Under the pieces are notes generated by a model that worked only from the letters and a program-made list of their open reading frames with translations, did no database searches and had not been told where the DNA came from. DNA of 36,056 nt, taken from positions 1-36,056 of the forward strand of contig SOER01000035.1 of NCBI GenBank assembly GCA_021646405.1, in the 5' to 3' direction. A program made the position numbers and the translations under genes. This document shows positions 33,485-36,056 of the stretch, piece by piece. Every line of letters starts with the position of its first letter. Position 1 is the first letter of the stretch. The stretch is from Candidatus Loosdrechtia aerotolerans (lineage in GTDB: Bacteria > Planctomycetota > Brocadiia > Brocadiales > Brocadiaceae).

Positions 33485-33632
33485 TTCCCCTCCCTCGCCT
33501 GTCCTGAGAGGAGGCGAAGGGATGGGAGGGGTTAGAGGAGGGTGATGGAACATGCAACACACTTTCTTCCTTCACCCCCACCTAACCTCCCCCATTCCTT
33601 CGATTCCTCTCAGGACAGGCAAGGGGGAGGAA
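33485..33632. repeat. Long imperfect foldback
   Basis: The left arm contains CGCCTGTCCTGAGAGGA, GAAGG and GGGGTTAG; the right arm contains the complementary CTAACC, CCTTC and TCCTCTCAGGACAGGC. Together they form arms of about 55-60 bases around a loop near 33545-33570. The right arm's TTCACCCCCACCTAACC is a very common intergenic repeat motif. Confidence 0.6.
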
Positions 33633-33717
33633 CACCTGGTCTGAAATTCTTTAACATCGCGGTATATAGGACACAGAAACAATCGATGCTAATCGTACCG
33701 AATCTTTATACCATCCC

Positions 33718-33836
33718 AACAGTCCTTTTCCTAACGCTTTTAACCCTGAACCCTGAGGGTCACCAACATGTCGCTCCTCTGGAGCTTACTATGGAGGTAC
33801 ATTCTCATTCTATTAGCATGACGCTCCTCCGGAGCT
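33718..33836. repeat. Composite repeat: TTTTAACCCTGAACCC unit plus two AGCTCC palindromes
   Basis: 33718-33757 repeats 18301-18350. It is followed by AACATGTCGCTCCTCTGGAG (from 33764) and AGCATGACGCTCCTCCGGAG (from 33815), which are reverse-strand copies of the 426-450 family. The arrangement shows that the two repeat types can travel together. Confidence 0.6.
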
Positions 33837-33869
33837 CTCTTTGTGGTGTGGTTTTCTTTCTACTGTTGG

Positions 33870-33902
33870 AATAAAAAAGCCTCGCATATTCTGCGAGGCT
33901 TT
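33870..33902 (-). terminator. Intrinsic terminator of groL
   Basis: AAAGCCTCGCA (33876-33886) and TGCGAGGCTTT (33892-33902) form a perfect 11-bp stem; on the minus strand it is followed by TTTTTTATT. It lies 53 bases beyond the groL stop. Confidence 0.88.
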
Positions 33903-33954
33903 ATGTTTTTTGTAAGTTAAATACAGATGGATTTTTAATAACCAAAAAGAGATA

Positions 33955-35592
33955 TTAATACATATCTCCATATCCACCGTATCCGCCTCCCGGTGGCATT
34001 GGAGGCATCTTTTTCTTCTCCGGTATCTTTCCTATGATGGCATCTGTTGTAAGGAGTAACGTGGATATACTTGCGGCATTTTGCAGTGCAGTTCTGACCA
34101 CCTTTGTAGGGTCAATAATACCAGCTTCAACCATGTCGCAATATTGGTCTGTGCTCGCATCGTATCCTTCGTTTCCTTTTGATGTTTCTACTTTTTGGAC
34201 AACAATGGCAGCGTTTACCCCTGCATTGGTAGCAATTTGCCGTAGCGGTGCCCTTAACGCCCTTCGGATGATGTCAGCACCCACGCCTTCATCACCGGCA
34301 GGCTTTGCTGAATCTAAAGCCGGAAGGGCTCTGAGAAGTGCTACACCTCCACCGGGAAGGATACCTTCTTCAACGGCTGCCCGGGTGGCATGAAGGGCAT
34401 CTTCTACCCGTGCTTTTTTCTCCTTCATTTCGCTTTCAGTAGCTGCACCTACATTGATCTGAACTACTCCTCCTGCCAACTTTGCCAGTCTTTCCTGGAG
34501 TTTTTCGCGGTCGTAATCCGATGTAGTTAGTGAGATTTCATTCTTAATTTGTTCGATGCGGCCTTTTATTTTCTTGCTATCACCGGCACCTTCAATAATC
34601 GTTGTATTCTCTTTATCAATTTCCACCTTCTTTGCACGGCCAAGGTCCGAAAGCTGGATCGTTTCTAAATTCATACCAAGATCTTCAAAAACTGCCTGGC
34701 CTCCGGTAAGGATTGCAATATCTTCCAGCATGGCCTTCCGTTTATCACCGAATCCAGGGGCTTTTACCGCTACACATTTGAGGGCTCCACGGAGCTTGTT
34801 CACAACGAGCAGCGTCAATGCCTCTCCCTCGATCTCCTCTGCAATAATTAAGAGCGGTCTCCCCGTCTGTGCAATCTTTTCCAGGATGGGGAGGAGTGCC
34901 TTAGCCATAGTAATTTTTTTCTCATGAATTAAAATGTAAGGCTCTTCGAGCACACATCTCATTGTATTTGGGTCTGTAATGAAATACGGTGATAAATAAC
35001 CTTTGTCAAATTGCATACCCTCTATCCATTTTGCCTCAGTCTGCAGGCTTTTACCCTCTTCTACGGTTATTACCCCATCCTTTCCAACCTTTTCCATCGC
35101 ATCGGCAATAATCTTTCCAATCTCAGCATCATAGTTAGATGCAACCGTGCCGACCTGCTCAATCTCTTTCCGGCCTTTAACAGGAATACTCATCTCTTTT
35201 AGCTTCTCAACAACTAATGCAACACTCTTATCAATACCGCGCTTAATTGCCATCGCATGAGCGCCGGCTGCAACATTCTTTAACCCCTCAACAAATATTG
35301 CCTCTGCAAGTACGGTTGCCGTAGTTGTGCCATCACCGGCCACATCGTTTGTTTTCGATGCAACTGATTTTACCATTTGTACGCCGATATTCTGCATGTG
35401 GTTTTCAAGTTCGATTTCTTTTGCAACGGTAACACCATCCTTCGTTATCGTTGGCGAACCAAAACTCTTTTGAATAACAACATTACGCCCCCGCGGTCCT
35501 AACGTAACCTTTACAGCATCAGCGAGTTGTCTGACTCCCAGTTTTACAGCCTCCAGCGCATCATGATCAAATATGATTTCCTTTGCTGCCAT
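33955..35592 (-). CDS. groL: Chaperonin GroEL (Hsp60)
   Basis: ATP-driven folding chamber of the cytoplasm. The 545-residue protein begins [18 protein letters not shown] after Met and contains [17 protein letters not shown], the ATP-site [17 protein letters not shown] and [19 protein letters not shown], all typical of group I chaperonins. The tail is [11 protein letters not shown] instead of the usual GGM repeats. The ATG at 35592 has GGAGGG upstream; the frame is open to 35784, but family homology starts here. No groES is next to it, either before or after, and no CIRCE element is visible. Confidence 0.97.
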   Translation of the reverse strand: MAAKEIIFDHDALEAVKLGVRQLADAVKVTLGPRGRNVVIQKSFGSPTITKDGVTVAKEIELENHMQNIGVQMVKSVASKTNDVAGDGTTTATVLAEAIFVEGLKNVAAGAHAMAIKRGIDKSVALVVEKLKEMSIPVKGRKEIEQVGTVASNYDAEIGKIIADAMEKVGKDGVITVEEGKSLQTEAKWIEGMQFDKGYLSPYFITDPNTMRCVLEEPYILIHEKKITMAKALLPILEKIAQTGRPLLIIAEEIEGEALTLLVVNKLRGALKCVAVKAPGFGDKRKAMLEDIAILTGGQAVFEDLGMNLETIQLSDLGRAKKVEIDKENTTIIEGAGDSKKIKGRIEQIKNEISLTTSDYDREKLQERLAKLAGGVVQINVGAATESEMKEKKARVEDALHATRAAVEEGILPGGGVALLRALPALDSAKPAGDEGVGADIIRRALRAPLRQIATNAGVNAAIVVQKVETSKGNEGYDASTDQYCDMVEAGIIDPTKVVRTALQNAASISTLLLTTDAIIGKIPEKKKMPPMPPGGGYGGYGDMY

Positions 35593-35704
35593 ATTTGAAT
35601 ACCCTCCAAAATATTTTTCACACGTTTTAAATAAAAACCTCACTATCGAATAACTGTTTGGGATTAGCAAACCAAATGCCGATAACCAATACAGGCTTAT
35701 TGTA

Positions 35705-35733
35705 AGTATAGTGTTTTTTATAAATACAGTTAA
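35705..35733 (-). promoter_or_regulatory. Predicted groL promoter
   Basis: On the minus strand TTAACT (35728-35733) and TATACT (35705-35710) are 17 bases apart, with about 105 bases of leader before the ATG. It looks like a housekeeping-type promoter, not a sigma32 site. Confidence 0.5.
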
Positions 35734-35903
35734 GTTGTTGTCTGTTAAAGAGATTGAATATAAAAAGATGGAACTGAAAAACAAAGGGAGGATTTCTTAT
35801 TTATATGGTTATGTCATTTTGACAGTGTTCTCGTTTCCATGATTACAGATTATTGCCAATATGACAGTAAGCAAAGCAGGACAGGGTATTGTTCCATATA
35901 TCT

Positions 35904-35950
35904 GATATTCAAGATGTTTTCACCGGTAAATCTGACATTCAAGAGGTTTT
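35904..35950 (+). repeat. Two direct repeats at a probable insertion-sequence end
   Basis: GATATTCAAGATGTTTT (35904-35920) and GACATTCAAGAGGTTTT (35934-35950) are spaced 30 bases start to start, each preceded by ATCT. The second copy is exact to the motif at 28478-28494 and one base off that at 18083-18099. They lie just behind the stop of the partial frame that runs off the window. Confidence 0.6.
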
Positions 35951-35955
35951 TTTTC

Positions 35956-36056
35956 TTAAGCAGAAGAAATAGTTTTTAATGGTTGATAGATTGTGGCATC
36001 AAAGGTGAAATAATTCAGAATATCCTCATGCAGTTGCGTAAAATTGGTGACCTGCT
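35956..36056 (-). CDS. 3' end of a probable transposase (partial)
   Basis: A minus-strand frame enters from beyond the window and ends at TAA (35956-35958). It gives 32 residues including QLHEDILNYFTFDATIYQPL and ending KTISSA. I do not recognise the family with certainty. The direct repeats immediately behind the stop, which recur elsewhere in the window, suggest the C-terminus of an insertion-sequence transposase. Confidence 0.4.
   Translation of the reverse strand, partial: QVTNFTQLHEDILNYFTFDATIYQPLKTISSA

Noticed and set aside
33151-33840. CRISPR array in the hsp20-groL spacer
   Set aside because: The repeats there differ in length, orientation and spacing, and no regular repeat-spacer pattern or cas gene is present.
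35593-35955. CIRCE or sigma32-type heat-shock control before groL
   Set aside because: No TTAGCACTC-N9-GAGTGCTAA inverted repeat or sigma32 box is visible; the best match is an ordinary promoter at 35705-35733.
1-36056. tRNA or rRNA genes
   Set aside because: I scanned for tRNA T-arm GTTCGA-type sequences with a cloverleaf context and for conserved rRNA blocks and found none that hold up; a tRNAscan run would settle it.

Overview
This is a window of bacterial chromosome, moderately AT-rich, with good Shine-Dalgarno sites and many dispersed intergenic repeats. The gene mix suggests an anaerobic or microaerobic, cytochrome-c-rich bacterium. It includes two secreted di-heme cytochromes, a Tat-exported Fe/Mn superoxide dismutase, a persulfide dioxygenase/rhodanese module and an NrfJ-like OB-fold protein. 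My best guess is a planctomycete of the anammox group (Brocadiales). That is inference from gene content; there is no rRNA or other decisive marker here.

Layout. Bases 1-578 hold a decayed IS3-type transposase fragment and repeats. On the minus strand from 579 to 5631 lie malQ, an atypical protein kinase, and a sulfur module of three genes: a DUF442 phosphatase-like protein, a CstB-like persulfide dioxygenase-rhodanese fusion, and a 59-residue protein with a HypB-like Cys-rich N-terminus that I found by direct reading. From 5727 to 10406 are two tandem paralogous di-heme cytochromes, one with a very Met-rich insert, and an exported superoxide dismutase. Each cytochrome gene is preceded by a near-identical ~72-nt hairpin element carrying an anti-Shine-Dalgarno-like tract. 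From 10766 to 13059 is a glycine-betaine-type ABC importer made of a binding-protein/permease fusion and an ATPase. A YihY/BrkB membrane protein and a secreted OB-fold protein (13357-15992) run on the plus strand.

From 16107 to 20047 are an asparagine-synthetase-like protein whose glutaminase Cys is replaced by Ser and a pyruvate/indolepyruvate-type decarboxylase, both minus. The plus strand from 20529 to 25649 carries a secreted esterase, a YjbQ protein, a CPBP membrane protease, tyrS and a TIGR04282-type glycosyltransferase. From 25671 to 28630 lies an accessory patch: an ArsB/DASS-type permease, a ParE-type toxin-antitoxin pair, a MITE-like element, and a second toxin-antitoxin locus whose RelE-like toxin is truncated next to an IS-end-like motif. 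The right end carries argC and a proteostasis group (lon, hsp20, groL), separated by repeat-filled spacers. It ends inside the 3' end of a probable transposase.

The most unusual features are the duplicated structured leader of the cytochrome genes, the Met-rich cytochrome domain, the sulfur module with its tiny Cys-rich protein, and a 17-bp motif (GACAYTCAAGAGGTTTT) at three loci that seems to mark the end of an insertion sequence.
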